In this document: piece by piece, positions 44,346-52,647 of the stretch
How positions within the stretch are numbered: position 1 is the first letter of the stretch
Layout: the number at the start of each line of letters is the position of its first letter
From: Aeriscardovia sp.
Lineage (GTDB): Bacteria; Actinomycetota; Actinomycetes; Actinomycetales; Bifidobacteriaceae
Length of the DNA stretch: 64,000 nucleotides
Reading direction: 5' to 3'
Assembly: GCA_017965665.1 (NCBI GenBank)
Contig: JAGCPN010000008.1
Location: forward strand, 1-64,000
The notes under the pieces: model-generated
Seen by the model: the letters and a program-made list of their open reading frames with translations, nothing else
Database searches by the model: none
Told to the model about the DNA's origin: nothing
Translations under genes and position numbers: made by a program

Positions 44346-45866
44346 TTAGAACAGCCCGAAGGGATCTAAAAGACCGTAATTTTGGGAGTTCTGCTGAGTG
44401 GAAGTTGAAGTGGTCAGCTGCTCTACCTTGTTGAGGGTGCAGGAGAGGTTCAAAACCTTCCCATCCCTAATCAGCGTAAGCTTCACCACCTGCCCCAAGG
44501 TCGCGGTCCTTACAAATCCCAGAAGGGAGTACATGCTGCTGACGGACTGCCCGTTGTAACCGATTATGACGTCTCCGGCCTTCAGGCCCGCGCGAGATCC
44601 GGGGGTGTTGGGGTTGACGGACACTACCTTCGCCCCTGCGCGCGTCACGTCTCCGGCAGTCGCGGTGCCGGTGCTGACGGTGATTCCGATTTCGACATGG
44701 GTCGCATGCCCGTCCTTCAGGATTTCATTTGCAATCTGCTGGACGAGGTTGGCGGGTATTGCAAAACCTATGCCGATGGACCCTGACTGCGCGTCGCCGG
44801 AGGAGGAAGAGGAGGAAGAGAGAGTGGCGATGGAGGAGTTGATCCCTATAACGTCACCTGCGGCATCAAAGGTGGGCCCTCCGGAGTTTCCGGGGTTTAT
44901 AGCGGCGGAGATCTGAATGGCGTTGGTGACTATGTTCTTTTCCGTCGCATCCGACACCTCCACCGGCCTGTTCAAAGCGGACACGATCCCGGTCGTGGCC
45001 GTATTCTCATATCCCAGGGGGTTGCCTATGGACATCACCCTTTCCCCGACGGCCAAGTTGTCGGAATTTGCAAACGTCACCGGCTGCAAGTCGGAGGGGG
45101 CGTTTTGGAGCTGAATTACCGCCAGATCCGTAGTTGGGTCGGTTCCAAGAACTTTGGCCGAGTACATGTTTCCGTTGGAGAGGGTGACCTCGATGGACTG
45201 GGCATCTTCTATGACGTGGTCGTTTGTGACTATGTCTCCCGACTTGTTGTAGATAATGCCGGAGCCCTTGGCGATCCCGTTGGAAAGCTGCACGGTTATC
45301 GCCACCACCGAAGAGGCGACTTTCTTATTGACCGCCTGCCAGTTGGGGGCCTGCTCGCCTGTGACTTTCACTGTCCCTTCCCCGCCGCTGGAAGATTCTA
45401 GCGAGGAGACGGAAGACTGCTGGGGAACGGATATAACTCCGCCGCGTATGAGCCCCCATCCCACAAGCAGCACGATCACCGCTGTGATTACGGCCGTAAC
45501 TATAGCTATGAACCATCCTCTGTCTACGGCCCTGCGGGCTCCCTCGCGGCCCCCGTCCCGGCGCCCCGGGGAGCCGGGGCCGGCGGGAGGATTGGGAACG
45601 CCCGCGTACCAGCCGTTTTGCGGAGGCTGCTGGGTGTAAGGAGGGTACTGCCCTCCGTCGCTTTCACCGTATCCGCTCTGGGAAGTCTGGCCCTGATGCT
45701 CGGGGGCTGGAGGGTAGTAGGGGGGCTGGGACCCGCTTTCCCGGCCCTCATAGCCCGCCTGCCCCGATTGGGGGGCCGGAATGTGGGGAGCTGGGGGATT
45801 TGAATTTACTCCCGAATCGCTGCGGGACTCCCGATTTTCAGGATCCTCGCCCTCTGTTTGAGCCAT
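44346..45866 (-). CDS. htrA: HtrA/DegP-like serine protease with PDZ domain
   Basis: Membrane-anchored surface protease and quality-control factor. It has a Pro/Gln/Gly-rich cytoplasmic region of about 115 residues, one transmembrane helix (FIAIVTAVITAVIVLLVGWG), then a trypsin-like domain with His in TNDHVIEDA, Asp in DPTTDLAVIQL and Ser in NPGNSGGPTF, and a C-terminal PDZ domain (PGSRAGLKAGDVIIGYNGQ). It is 506 aa from the ATG at 45866, chosen over an upstream codon because AGAAAGGGC precedes it. It is divergent from tgt and followed by a strong terminator. DegP family members respond to envelope stress; no regulator is adjacent here. Confidence 0.92.
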   Translation of the reverse strand: MAQTEGEDPENRESRSDSGVNSNPPAPHIPAPQSGQAGYEGRESGSQPPYYPPAPEHQGQTSQSGYGESDGGQYPPYTQQPPQNGWYAGVPNPPAGPGSPGRRDGGREGARRAVDRGWFIAIVTAVITAVIVLLVGWGLIRGGVISVPQQSSVSSLESSSGGEGTVKVTGEQAPNWQAVNKKVASSVVAITVQLSNGIAKGSGIIYNKSGDIVTNDHVIEDAQSIEVTLSNGNMYSAKVLGTDPTTDLAVIQLQNAPSDLQPVTFANSDNLAVGERVMSIGNPLGYENTATTGIVSALNRPVEVSDATEKNIVTNAIQISAAINPGNSGGPTFDAAGDVIGINSSIATLSSSSSSSGDAQSGSIGIGFAIPANLVQQIANEILKDGHATHVEIGITVSTGTATAGDVTRAGAKVVSVNPNTPGSRAGLKAGDVIIGYNGQSVSSMYSLLGFVRTATLGQVVKLTLIRDGKVLNLSCTLNKVEQLTTSTSTQQNSQNYGLLDPFGLF

Positions 45867-46017
45867 TTGTGCCCTTTCTCTAAGCGGCAAACTTCTGCAA
45901 TAAACATTTTTACTTTATTTCCTAAAAAATAAATTATGGGATAAATTTTAGAAAACGCTTAGAAAATATTCAGAAATATTCCAAACTGATAAAACATGCC
46001 CCCCACTAATAGAATTA

Positions 46018-47262
46018 ATGGATATGAGCAAGCCGTTTTATTTCACAGTCTCGCAAAAACTCCCCCCCTCGCCCGACGGCCTTGGAAAAGGAGGAGCAAG
46101 GCACGGGCGGACCGGCAAGATCCACACCCCCCACGGAGACATCCTCACCCCCGCCTTCATCCCGGTAGCCACCCAGGCAGCCATAAAGGGCGTGCTGCCG
46201 GAGATGATGGAAGATCTGGGAGCGCAGGTCCTCCTCTCCAACGCCTTCCACCTCCACGAGAGGCCCGGAGAGGACGTGATAGACGCGATGGGGGGCCTTG
46301 GCAAGTTCATGAACTGGCACCGCCCCACCTACACCGATTCGGGAGGCTTTCAGGTGCTCTCTCTGGGGGCCGGATTTAAGAAGGTGCTCGCCATGGACAC
46401 TTCCGGCCTCTCCAAGGAGGACATAGTCGCCGACAACAGGGACAGGCGCGCATTTGTGGACGAGGACGGAGTGGACTTCAAGTCCCCCCTGAACGGGGCC
46501 AAAGAGAGGTTCTCGGCCGAAATTTCCATAGGCATACAACACAAAATCGGGGCGGACGTCATCTTCACCTTCGACGAGCTGACCACCCTCGTAGATCCCA
46601 GGTCTTACCAGGAAGAGTCTCTGGAGAGGACTTTCAGATGGGCAAAAAGGTGCGTGGCCGAGCACGAGAGGCTGACGGAGCTAAGATCCGACAAGCCTTA
46701 CCAGGCGCTTTTCGGAGTCCTGCAGGGGGCCAACTATGAGGACCTGAGGCGCAGGGCGGCCAGGCAGATTTCCGGCCTCAACGTGGACGGATTCGGAATT
46801 GGAGGGGCCCTGGAAAAGAAGATACTGGGCCAGATCTGCGCATGGATTGCAGACGAACTCCCCGAAGACAAACCGAGGCACGTTCTGGGGATCGCGGCCG
46901 TAGACGATATATTTGCGGGAGTCGAAAACGGCGGAGACACCTTCGACTGCGTGCTTCCGGCCCGCTGCGGGAGGAACGGGGCCATCTACACCCACCGGGG
47001 CCGCTACAACGTCACGAGGGCGGCCTTCCTGTCGGACGGGCGCCCCCTGGAGGAGGGGTGCCGGTGCTACACCTGCACCCACTACTCGAGGGCGTACGTG
47101 CGCCATCTTCTCAGGTGCAGGGAAATGAACGGGAGCACCCTGGCCACAATCCACAACGAGTACTTCTTTGTGCACCTTCTGGACGACATAAGGCGCTCGA
47201 TGGAGGGGGGGTACTTTGACGAATTTAAAGAGTGCACCCTGAGGCGCTTTTACAACCTATAG
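46018..47262 (+). CDS. tgt: tRNA-guanine transglycosylase (queuine tRNA-ribosyltransferase)
   Basis: Exchanges guanine at position 34 of GUN-anticodon tRNAs (such as the tRNA-Asn GTT in this window) for a queuosine precursor. The nucleophile region TYTDSGGFQVLSLG, the substrate segment FTFDELTTL, GIAAVDDIFAGVENG and the zinc site CRCYTCTHYSRAYVRHLL are present. It is 414 aa. No Shine-Dalgarno precedes the ATG; TAATAG ends 5 nt upstream, so it may be leaderless. An ATG two codons later is possible. It overlaps the convergent DUF3073 gene by 6 bp. Confidence 0.95.
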   Translation: MDMSKPFYFTVSQKLPPSPDGLGKGGARHGRTGKIHTPHGDILTPAFIPVATQAAIKGVLPEMMEDLGAQVLLSNAFHLHERPGEDVIDAMGGLGKFMNWHRPTYTDSGGFQVLSLGAGFKKVLAMDTSGLSKEDIVADNRDRRAFVDEDGVDFKSPLNGAKERFSAEISIGIQHKIGADVIFTFDELTTLVDPRSYQEESLERTFRWAKRCVAEHERLTELRSDKPYQALFGVLQGANYEDLRRRAARQISGLNVDGFGIGGALEKKILGQICAWIADELPEDKPRHVLGIAAVDDIFAGVENGGDTFDCVLPARCGRNGAIYTHRGRYNVTRAAFLSDGRPLEEGCRCYTCTHYSRAYVRHLLRCREMNGSTLATIHNEYFFVHLLDDIRRSMEGGYFDEFKECTLRRFYNL

Positions 47263-47544
47263 CTTTTCTTTTTCTGCGGCGGGAGCCATTTTGGCCATTG
47301 CGGCCCTGAGGGAGGAATTCACGTTCTCTTTCAGCTTCCCGGCCTTGGCTGCGCTCTTTGCGGCCCAGGAAGCATAGTCGTCCAAATCTTTTTCTTCCGC
47401 TCCCGCTTTTTCCTCTTCGGCTGCAGAGCTGGTCTTCTTACTTGAAAGCTCCTGCTGGAGCTGGGAATAATCAGTGTCAGTTGTGAGATACTTCAGCTTT
47501 CGAGCGGCACGTGTCTGTTTTGCCTTCTGACGTCCGCGGCCCAT
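47257..47544 (-). CDS. DUF3073 family protein
   Basis: 95-aa actinobacterial marker protein of unknown function. The conserved N-terminus MGRGRQKAKQTRAARKLKY is highly basic, followed by YLTTDTDYSQLQQEL and an acidic/Ala-rich tail. It probably binds nucleic acid or ribosomes, by charge only. The ATG at 47544 is chosen because GGGAGG precedes it and the family always starts MGRGR; an upstream open extension is not conserved. Confidence 0.9.
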   Translation of the reverse strand: MGRGRQKAKQTRAARKLKYLTTDTDYSQLQQELSSKKTSSAAEEEKAGAEEKDLDDYASWAAKSAAKAGKLKENVNSSLRAAMAKMAPAAEKEKL

Positions 47545-47711
47545 TTGACCTCCCTCGTCAGCGTTAGGCAAGCTCAAAGCTTTACAGGCCTGCCTACACT
47601 ATCTAAATCATCATCTTAAAGGGTAGCATAAATCCATTAAGGCATTTAAAACTTTTACGATAAGAGAAACGCCCGGACTATTATTTTAGGGTAACTAGAA
47701 ATGGAGGATGA

Positions 47712-48806
47712 ATGGACGAAGAGGACAGGCAAGAAGAGGCCAGCGCCACCTTTCTGGCCGCAAAGGAGAGGAGCTTGAAGACGGAGGAGAAAATAGCCAA
47801 ATCCCCCTCCTCCTTCAAGATGATTACGGGGGACCGCCCCACGGGCCGCCTCCATCTGGGCCACTTTTTCGGATCCTTAAAAACCAGAGTCGAGCTGCAA
47901 AACAAGGGCCTCAAATGCGCAGTTGTGATAGCCGATTACCAGGTGATAACCGATCGGGACACGACCGCGCACATAGAGGACAACGTGCTGGAAATGGTGA
48001 TAGATTACATGGCCTGCGGGATAGATCCGGAAAAGACCATGATCTTCACCCACTCCTACGCCCCCTCTTTAAACCAGCTCATGCTCCCGTTTATGAGCCT
48101 GGTAAGCGAGGCCGAGCTGGCGCGCAACCCCACCGTGCACGCTGAGATGCTGGCCTCCAACCACTCCCTGACGGCCCTTCTTCTCACCTACCCCGTCCAT
48201 CAGAGCTGCGACATCCTCTTCTACTCCGCCGACGGAATGCCGACGGTGGTGCCCGTGGGCAAAGACAACCTGCCGCACATCCAGATAGCCCGGACCATAG
48301 CCAAAAGGTTCAATTCCAGGTTCGCTTCCGACGAGCCCGTTTTCTCTGCGCCCGTGGCTCTCCTTTCCGACGCTCCTGAAATCCCCGGCCTCGACGGCAG
48401 GAAGATGAGCAAGTCCTACAAAAACTCGATAATGCTCTGCGCCACTGCAGAAGAGACGAAAGATCTGATTAAAAAGTCCCCTTCCGATTCGGAGAGGAGG
48501 ATCACTTTCGATCCGGCCGGCCGCCCCCAAATCTCGGCCCTGCTCACGACCGCCGCCCTCACCACCGGGCGAAGCGAAAGGGAGATAGCGGAAGACATAG
48601 GAGAGGGGGGCGCCGGGGCCCTGAAGAGCTATGTAGCAGAGAGCGTCAACGAATTTCTCGCGCCTATAAGGGAAAAGAGGCGGGAGCTCGAGAAGGACAG
48701 AGAGGGGATAAGGGAAATTTTGCGGGCCGGAAACGAAAAGGCCGAAAAGATTGCCGCCGCCACCCTGGAGAAAGTCAGGGAGGCCATGGAGATGGTTTAC
48801 TACTGA
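47712..48806 (+). CDS. trpS: Tryptophanyl-tRNA synthetase
   Basis: Class I synthetase that charges tRNA-Trp. The HIGH-type motif is RLHLGHFFGS near residue 48, preceded by TGDRPTGR, and the KMSKS motif is GRKMSKSYKN. It is 364 aa, about 30 residues longer than the shortest bacterial forms because of an N-terminal charged extension, as in bifidobacteria. The ATG follows GGAGGATGA. rlmB starts 8 nt after the stop, so they are co-transcribed. Confidence 0.96.
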   Translation: MDEEDRQEEASATFLAAKERSLKTEEKIAKSPSSFKMITGDRPTGRLHLGHFFGSLKTRVELQNKGLKCAVVIADYQVITDRDTTAHIEDNVLEMVIDYMACGIDPEKTMIFTHSYAPSLNQLMLPFMSLVSEAELARNPTVHAEMLASNHSLTALLLTYPVHQSCDILFYSADGMPTVVPVGKDNLPHIQIARTIAKRFNSRFASDEPVFSAPVALLSDAPEIPGLDGRKMSKSYKNSIMLCATAEETKDLIKKSPSDSERRITFDPAGRPQISALLTTAALTTGRSEREIAEDIGEGGAGALKSYVAESVNEFLAPIREKRRELEKDREGIREILRAGNEKAEKIAAATLEKVREAMEMVYY

Positions 48807-48814
48807 GGAGGAAG

Positions 48815-49735
48815 ATGGTACCCAAGAGGAGATCGCTTCGGGGCAAAGGACCCACGCCCAAGTCTGAGGACCGAACCTGGCACAGGGCCTACAGGGAGAA
48901 GGTGCAGAGGGAAAAGAGGATGGCGGCCAACCCGTACCTGGCGGCAAAGAGGCGGGGCGAAGAGAGGCGCAAGGGCGCCGAAGAAATCATAATCGGCCGC
49001 AACGCCTGCCTGGAGGCGCTCAGGACCCCCATGGCCGTAAAGAGGCTCTTTGTGGCCAGGGGCATTCAGAAAGACGAGAGGGTAGAGCAAATATGCGCCC
49101 TGGCCGCCAAAAAGGGCATCCCGGTGGAAGAGCGGGACCGCGGGGAAATCGAAAGCATGGCCAGAAACAAGGCTCACCAGGGGGTGCTTTTGGAAGCCAA
49201 AAGCTACGAGTACAAAGATCTGCAGGAAGTGCTCGAGGCCTGCTCTTCCCCCCTCCCCCTCTTCGTCGCCGCCGACAACCTCACAGATCCCCAAAACCTC
49301 GGGGCCATCATAAGATCGGCTGCGGCCTTCGGGGCCGACGGGGTCATAATACCCCACAGGAGGAACGCCGGAGTGAACGCGGCCTGCTGGAAGGCGAGCG
49401 CGGGGGCCTGCGCGTTTGTGAACGTGATAAGGGTAGAAAACCTGAATCTGGCCTTGGAGAAGCTCAAGGCTAGGGGGTACGCGGTAGTCGGGCTGGATGG
49501 GGAAGGCGAAAAGGAAGTCGGCAAGACCGGCTTCGAACTCGATCCCCTGGTGATAGTGGCCGGATGCGAAGGCAAAGGCATAAGCCGCCTGACGCGCTCC
49601 AAGTGCGACATAGAGGCCAAAATCGCCATAGAGGAAAGAATGGAATCTTTGAACGTCTCAGTTGCGACGGCCATAGCCCTCTTCGCCACTGCGGAGGCTA
49701 GGAGATCTTCTTTCCCTCAAGGTCAAAGCATCTGA
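48815..49735 (+). CDS. rlmB: SpoU/TrmH-family 23S rRNA 2'-O-methyltransferase (RlmB-like)
   Basis: SPOUT-fold methylase, probably for 2'-O-methylation of a guanosine in 23S rRNA. The N-terminal basic extension (about 55 residues) is followed by the substrate-binding domain IIIGRNACLEALRT and the catalytic domain. Motif 1 is DNLTDPQNLGAIIRSAAAFGA, motif 2 IVAGCEGKGISRL and motif 3 ESLNVSVATAIALF. It is 306 aa. It is translationally close to trpS and overlaps the convergent ABC ATPase gene by 38 bp. Confidence 0.92.
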   Translation: MVPKRRSLRGKGPTPKSEDRTWHRAYREKVQREKRMAANPYLAAKRRGEERRKGAEEIIIGRNACLEALRTPMAVKRLFVARGIQKDERVEQICALAAKKGIPVEERDRGEIESMARNKAHQGVLLEAKSYEYKDLQEVLEACSSPLPLFVAADNLTDPQNLGAIIRSAAAFGADGVIIPHRRNAGVNAACWKASAGACAFVNVIRVENLNLALEKLKARGYAVVGLDGEGEKEVGKTGFELDPLVIVAGCEGKGISRLTRSKCDIEAKIAIEERMESLNVSVATAIALFATAEARRSSFPQGQSI

Positions 49736-50732
49736 GGCTGGAGTGAGGGAGGAAGAAGGTCAGATCCTCTCCGGGGAAGGCCGGAGTTTTTGATGACAGA
49801 AACACTTCTCCCCCTCCCCCCTTCAAAGATCCCCTTATCCAAAATTCCTTTCCCATGTTTTCGCACCCCGACACTTTAATTTCCGGGCCCTCCTGACCTA
49901 CACGGGCGTCTTCCGGCCTAAAGCCCGCCGTAAACTTTCCGGAAAACACCGGAGCCTTATAGGAAAAACCCCCGAGGCAAAACCTTCCGCCCTCGGCCTC
50001 GGCGCCTACAAGGTTCATGGGGGGCTGCCCCAAAAAGGAGGCCACGAAAGTGTTGACGGGGTCCTTGTAGACCTCTTCGGGGGTGCCCAGCTGCTCTATC
50101 TTCCCGTCCCTCATGACGGCGATCCTGTCTGCCATGGTGAGGGCCTCGATCTGGTCGTGGGTGACGTAGATCGCGGTAGTTCCTATCCTCTTTTGCAGCT
50201 CCCTTATCTCCCGCCGCATTTGAAAGCGCAGGTTGCTGTCGAGAGAGGAGAGGGGCTCGTCCATCAAAAAGAGCCTGGGGTGGCGCACCACCGCCCTCGC
50301 GATCGCCACCCTCTGCCTCTGGCCTCCGGAAAGCTCGCCGGGAAACCTGGACAAAAGCCCTTCTATCCCGCACATCTTCGCAGCCTTCCTCACCTTTTCT
50401 TCCACGTCTCTTTCTTTCGCGATTCTGAGCGCAAGGGCGATATTTCCCCCCGCGTCCAGATGGGGGTAGAGGCAGGGGGACTGGAAGACTATCGACACGT
50501 CCCGCTTTTGGGTGGGGACGGAAGTGAAGTCCTGGCCGTCAAAGTAGATCTTCCCTTTTTCGGGCCTTTCAAGCCCGGAAGTGAGGCGGAGAAAGGTGGA
50601 TTTGCCGCAGCCGGAGGACCCGACTACGGCCAAAAACTCCCCCTCCTTCACTTCTATGCGCAGATCCTCTATGGTCCACGGGGACTTTTTCGAATACCTA
50701 AAACTCACGCCTTCGTAGCGGACAGAGGCCAT
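49698..50732 (-). CDS. ABC sugar-importer ATPase (UgpC/MsmK type)
   Basis: 344-aa ATPase of the carbohydrate uptake ABC transporter type 1 family. Walker A is GSSGCGKST, Q-loop FQSPCLYPHL, signature ELSGGQRQRV, Walker B LFLMDEPLSSLD and H-loop YVTHDQ. A C-terminal TOBE/regulatory domain (about residues 240-344) is present. No permease or binding protein is adjacent, so it probably serves several sugar importers, as MsmK does in other Gram-positives. The ATG is preceded by AAAGGAGAGGAG. It is divergent from the kinase gene. Confidence 0.9.
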   Translation of the reverse strand: MASVRYEGVSFRYSKKSPWTIEDLRIEVKEGEFLAVVGSSGCGKSTFLRLTSGLERPEKGKIYFDGQDFTSVPTQKRDVSIVFQSPCLYPHLDAGGNIALALRIAKERDVEEKVRKAAKMCGIEGLLSRFPGELSGGQRQRVAIARAVVRHPRLFLMDEPLSSLDSNLRFQMRREIRELQKRIGTTAIYVTHDQIEALTMADRIAVMRDGKIEQLGTPEEVYKDPVNTFVASFLGQPPMNLVGAEAEGGRFCLGGFSYKAPVFSGKFTAGFRPEDARVGQEGPEIKVSGCENMGKEFWIRGSLKGGGGEVFLSSKTPAFPGEDLTFFLPHSSLRCFDLEGKKIS

Positions 50733-50814
50733 GTCTCCTCTCCTTTTTCAGCTTAGGAGTCGAAAACACTATATTTTTTTATAGTAGTCGGAGGCTGTGA
50801 CGCGGGAGGCCGAG

Positions 50815-51591
50815 ATGCTGTTTGGAGAAGGGCCCGGAGGATACAGGATCCTTTCTAAACTCGGATCCGGATCCGGGGGGAGTGTGTACAAGGCCCAGAA
50901 AAAGGGCAAAATCGTGGCCCTGAAAATTCCGAGAATTTCAGGCACTACAGATCTCCGCCGCCTCAAAAGGGAGGCATCGGCCCTCTCCTGCGTGCGCAAT
51001 CCGAACGTGGCAAAGATGGAGGAGGCCGATCTCGAGGGCCCGACCCCCTTCATAGCCACCGAATTTATAGAGGGGCAGAACCTGGCAGAAGACGTCAAAA
51101 GCAACGGAGTCTACGCCGGAAGGTACCTTGCCCTTTTGGCCGACAAGCTCGCCTTCGCCCTGCACGACGTCCACGCAGCCAATATAATCCACAGAGACAT
51201 TAAGCCGGAGAACGTGATCATAGCCGAGCGCGGGCCGGTGCTGGTGGACTTCGGGATCGCGATGAACCCCGAAGAGACGCACCTGACCAGGACCGGCCTC
51301 GTCATGGGCACTCCGGGCTACATCGCCCCCGAGCTTTTGGAGGGCGGCAGGGAAGGGGCAGAAAGCGACTGGTGGTCTTTGTGCGCCGTTTTAGCCTTTG
51401 CGGCGCTCGGCCGCTCCCCGTTTGCAGGCGGAGGCGTGGGGAAGATCCTGGATCGGGAGGAAAAGGGGGAGGCCGACCTCTCGGGACTTCCCTGCGCCCT
51501 CGCGCCCCTCTTTTTAAAAGTGCTCTCCCCCGATCCCTCCGCACGCCCGCCCATTAAGAATCTGATAGACGCCATATGGCAAAATGTTTGA
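50815..51591 (+). CDS. Small soluble Ser/Thr protein kinase
   Basis: 258-aa Hanks-type kinase. The glycine loop is LGSGSGGSV, the catalytic Lys is in VALKIPR, the catalytic loop HRDIKPENVI, DFG in VLVDFGIAM, then TRTGLVMGTPGYIAPE in the activation segment. It has only the kinase domain: no membrane helix and no PASTA repeats, unlike PknB. The ATG at 50815 is chosen for its GGGAGG; the upstream GTG has its GGAGG only 2 nt away. The next gene begins 24 nt later in the same frame after the stop, so a kinase-membrane protein-DsbA transcript is likely. Confidence 0.9.
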   Translation: MLFGEGPGGYRILSKLGSGSGGSVYKAQKKGKIVALKIPRISGTTDLRRLKREASALSCVRNPNVAKMEEADLEGPTPFIATEFIEGQNLAEDVKSNGVYAGRYLALLADKLAFALHDVHAANIIHRDIKPENVIIAERGPVLVDFGIAMNPEETHLTRTGLVMGTPGYIAPELLEGGREGAESDWWSLCAVLAFAALGRSPFAGGGVGKILDREEKGEADLSGLPCALAPLFLKVLSPDPSARPPIKNLIDAIWQNV

Positions 51592-51615
51592 ACGCTGCCG
51601 AAAAAAGGAGGAGCA

Positions 51616-52620
51616 ATTTTTAACCCGCGACTGAACTGGCACAAAGATGAGCGCAAAGAGAGCCTCCCGGGAAGCGACGAGGACATAGATCTGTCCTCCT
51701 TCGAAGAACCTGAGGAAGAAGAGGCGGAAGAGGAAAAGATGCAGGCGCCGGCCTGCGAGCCGGACGCGCCCACCTCCCTCATTCCCATCCCCAGGGCCGT
51801 GCAGGGGAAGGCTTCGCCGAAAAATCCTCTGAAAGGATCCCTTGCGCCCGATTCCTCCCTTCCCCATTTCGCCTCCGCCACCTCCCCCGACTACTTTGCA
51901 CCCAAAATCCGCGAGGAACAGAAATTCGATGAGGAAAAACCGAAAATGTACGGCAAGTTCCTCGCTCTCCTCCTCCTCATTCCCATTTTCTTCCTCTCCA
52001 ACGCCGTTCCGATGGAAGGGATGACAGTCTCCATAATCCTGTACGCCGCATTTTACCTTTACGGCTACATCCTCGACGTCCAGGAGCTGAGGCGCCGGCG
52101 CGGCCGCAGGGCCCTGAACTGGTTTGAAGTGTCTCTCAGATCGGTCTGGTGGACGGTGAAGATACTCGTGCGCCTCATCCCCATAGCCGCCGTGTGGTTT
52201 TCAGGGGACCTCCTTTTAAACTGGCTTCTGGGCTTCCACTACCCCTCCATCGAAGCGGCCTTTTTCGGCCTCAAGTGGGAGATGAAGTTCGTCAATTTCC
52301 CCCCCCATTCCTGGGGAGGCCTCGTCTTGGGGCTATGGGCCCTCCTCTGCTGGCTCGCCCTCATCTTTTCGCGCTTCGGCACCAAAAGCGCGGACGTGGG
52401 GTTTAGATGCGCCTACAGATCGATCTACAGGGGGGTGCGGCGCATAAAGGACGAAGAAAGCGCGGGAACCGTAAACCGGGACGCGTATCTCCATCCCGGT
52501 TCAGCTAGATGTGGAATAATTTTGCTTATACTCCTGTTCGCCTTCGCTTTGGCAAGTTTGACCGTGTACCTTGCGCTGGGGGCGTTGGACTGGGGGCCAG
52601 TATTTATCGCCCGCCTGTAG
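51616..52620 (+). CDS. Multi-pass membrane protein with acidic N-terminus, unknown
   Basis: About 334 aa. The N-terminal third is acidic, proline-rich and soluble. It is followed by about five transmembrane segments, such as FLALLLLIPIFFLSNA, TVSIILYAAFYLYGYIL, LVLGLWALLCWLALIF and CGIILLILLFAFALASLTVYLALG. The first standard start is ATG at 51739. However, 41 in-frame codons with coding-like composition lie upstream, beginning with ATT at 51616, where AAAGGAGG ends 4 nt before. I report the ATT start. It lies between a Ser/Thr kinase and a DsbA-like protein and could be a kinase substrate. No family is recognised. Confidence 0.65.
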   Translation: MFNPRLNWHKDERKESLPGSDEDIDLSSFEEPEEEEAEEEKMQAPACEPDAPTSLIPIPRAVQGKASPKNPLKGSLAPDSSLPHFASATSPDYFAPKIREEQKFDEEKPKMYGKFLALLLLIPIFFLSNAVPMEGMTVSIILYAAFYLYGYILDVQELRRRRGRRALNWFEVSLRSVWWTVKILVRLIPIAAVWFSGDLLLNWLLGFHYPSIEAAFFGLKWEMKFVNFPPHSWGGLVLGLWALLCWLALIFSRFGTKSADVGFRCAYRSIYRGVRRIKDEESAGTVNRDAYLHPGSARCGIILLILLFAFALASLTVYLALGALDWGPVFIARL

Positions 52621-52647
52621 GGAGAAAAAAGGAGCGAAGGACTTTTA

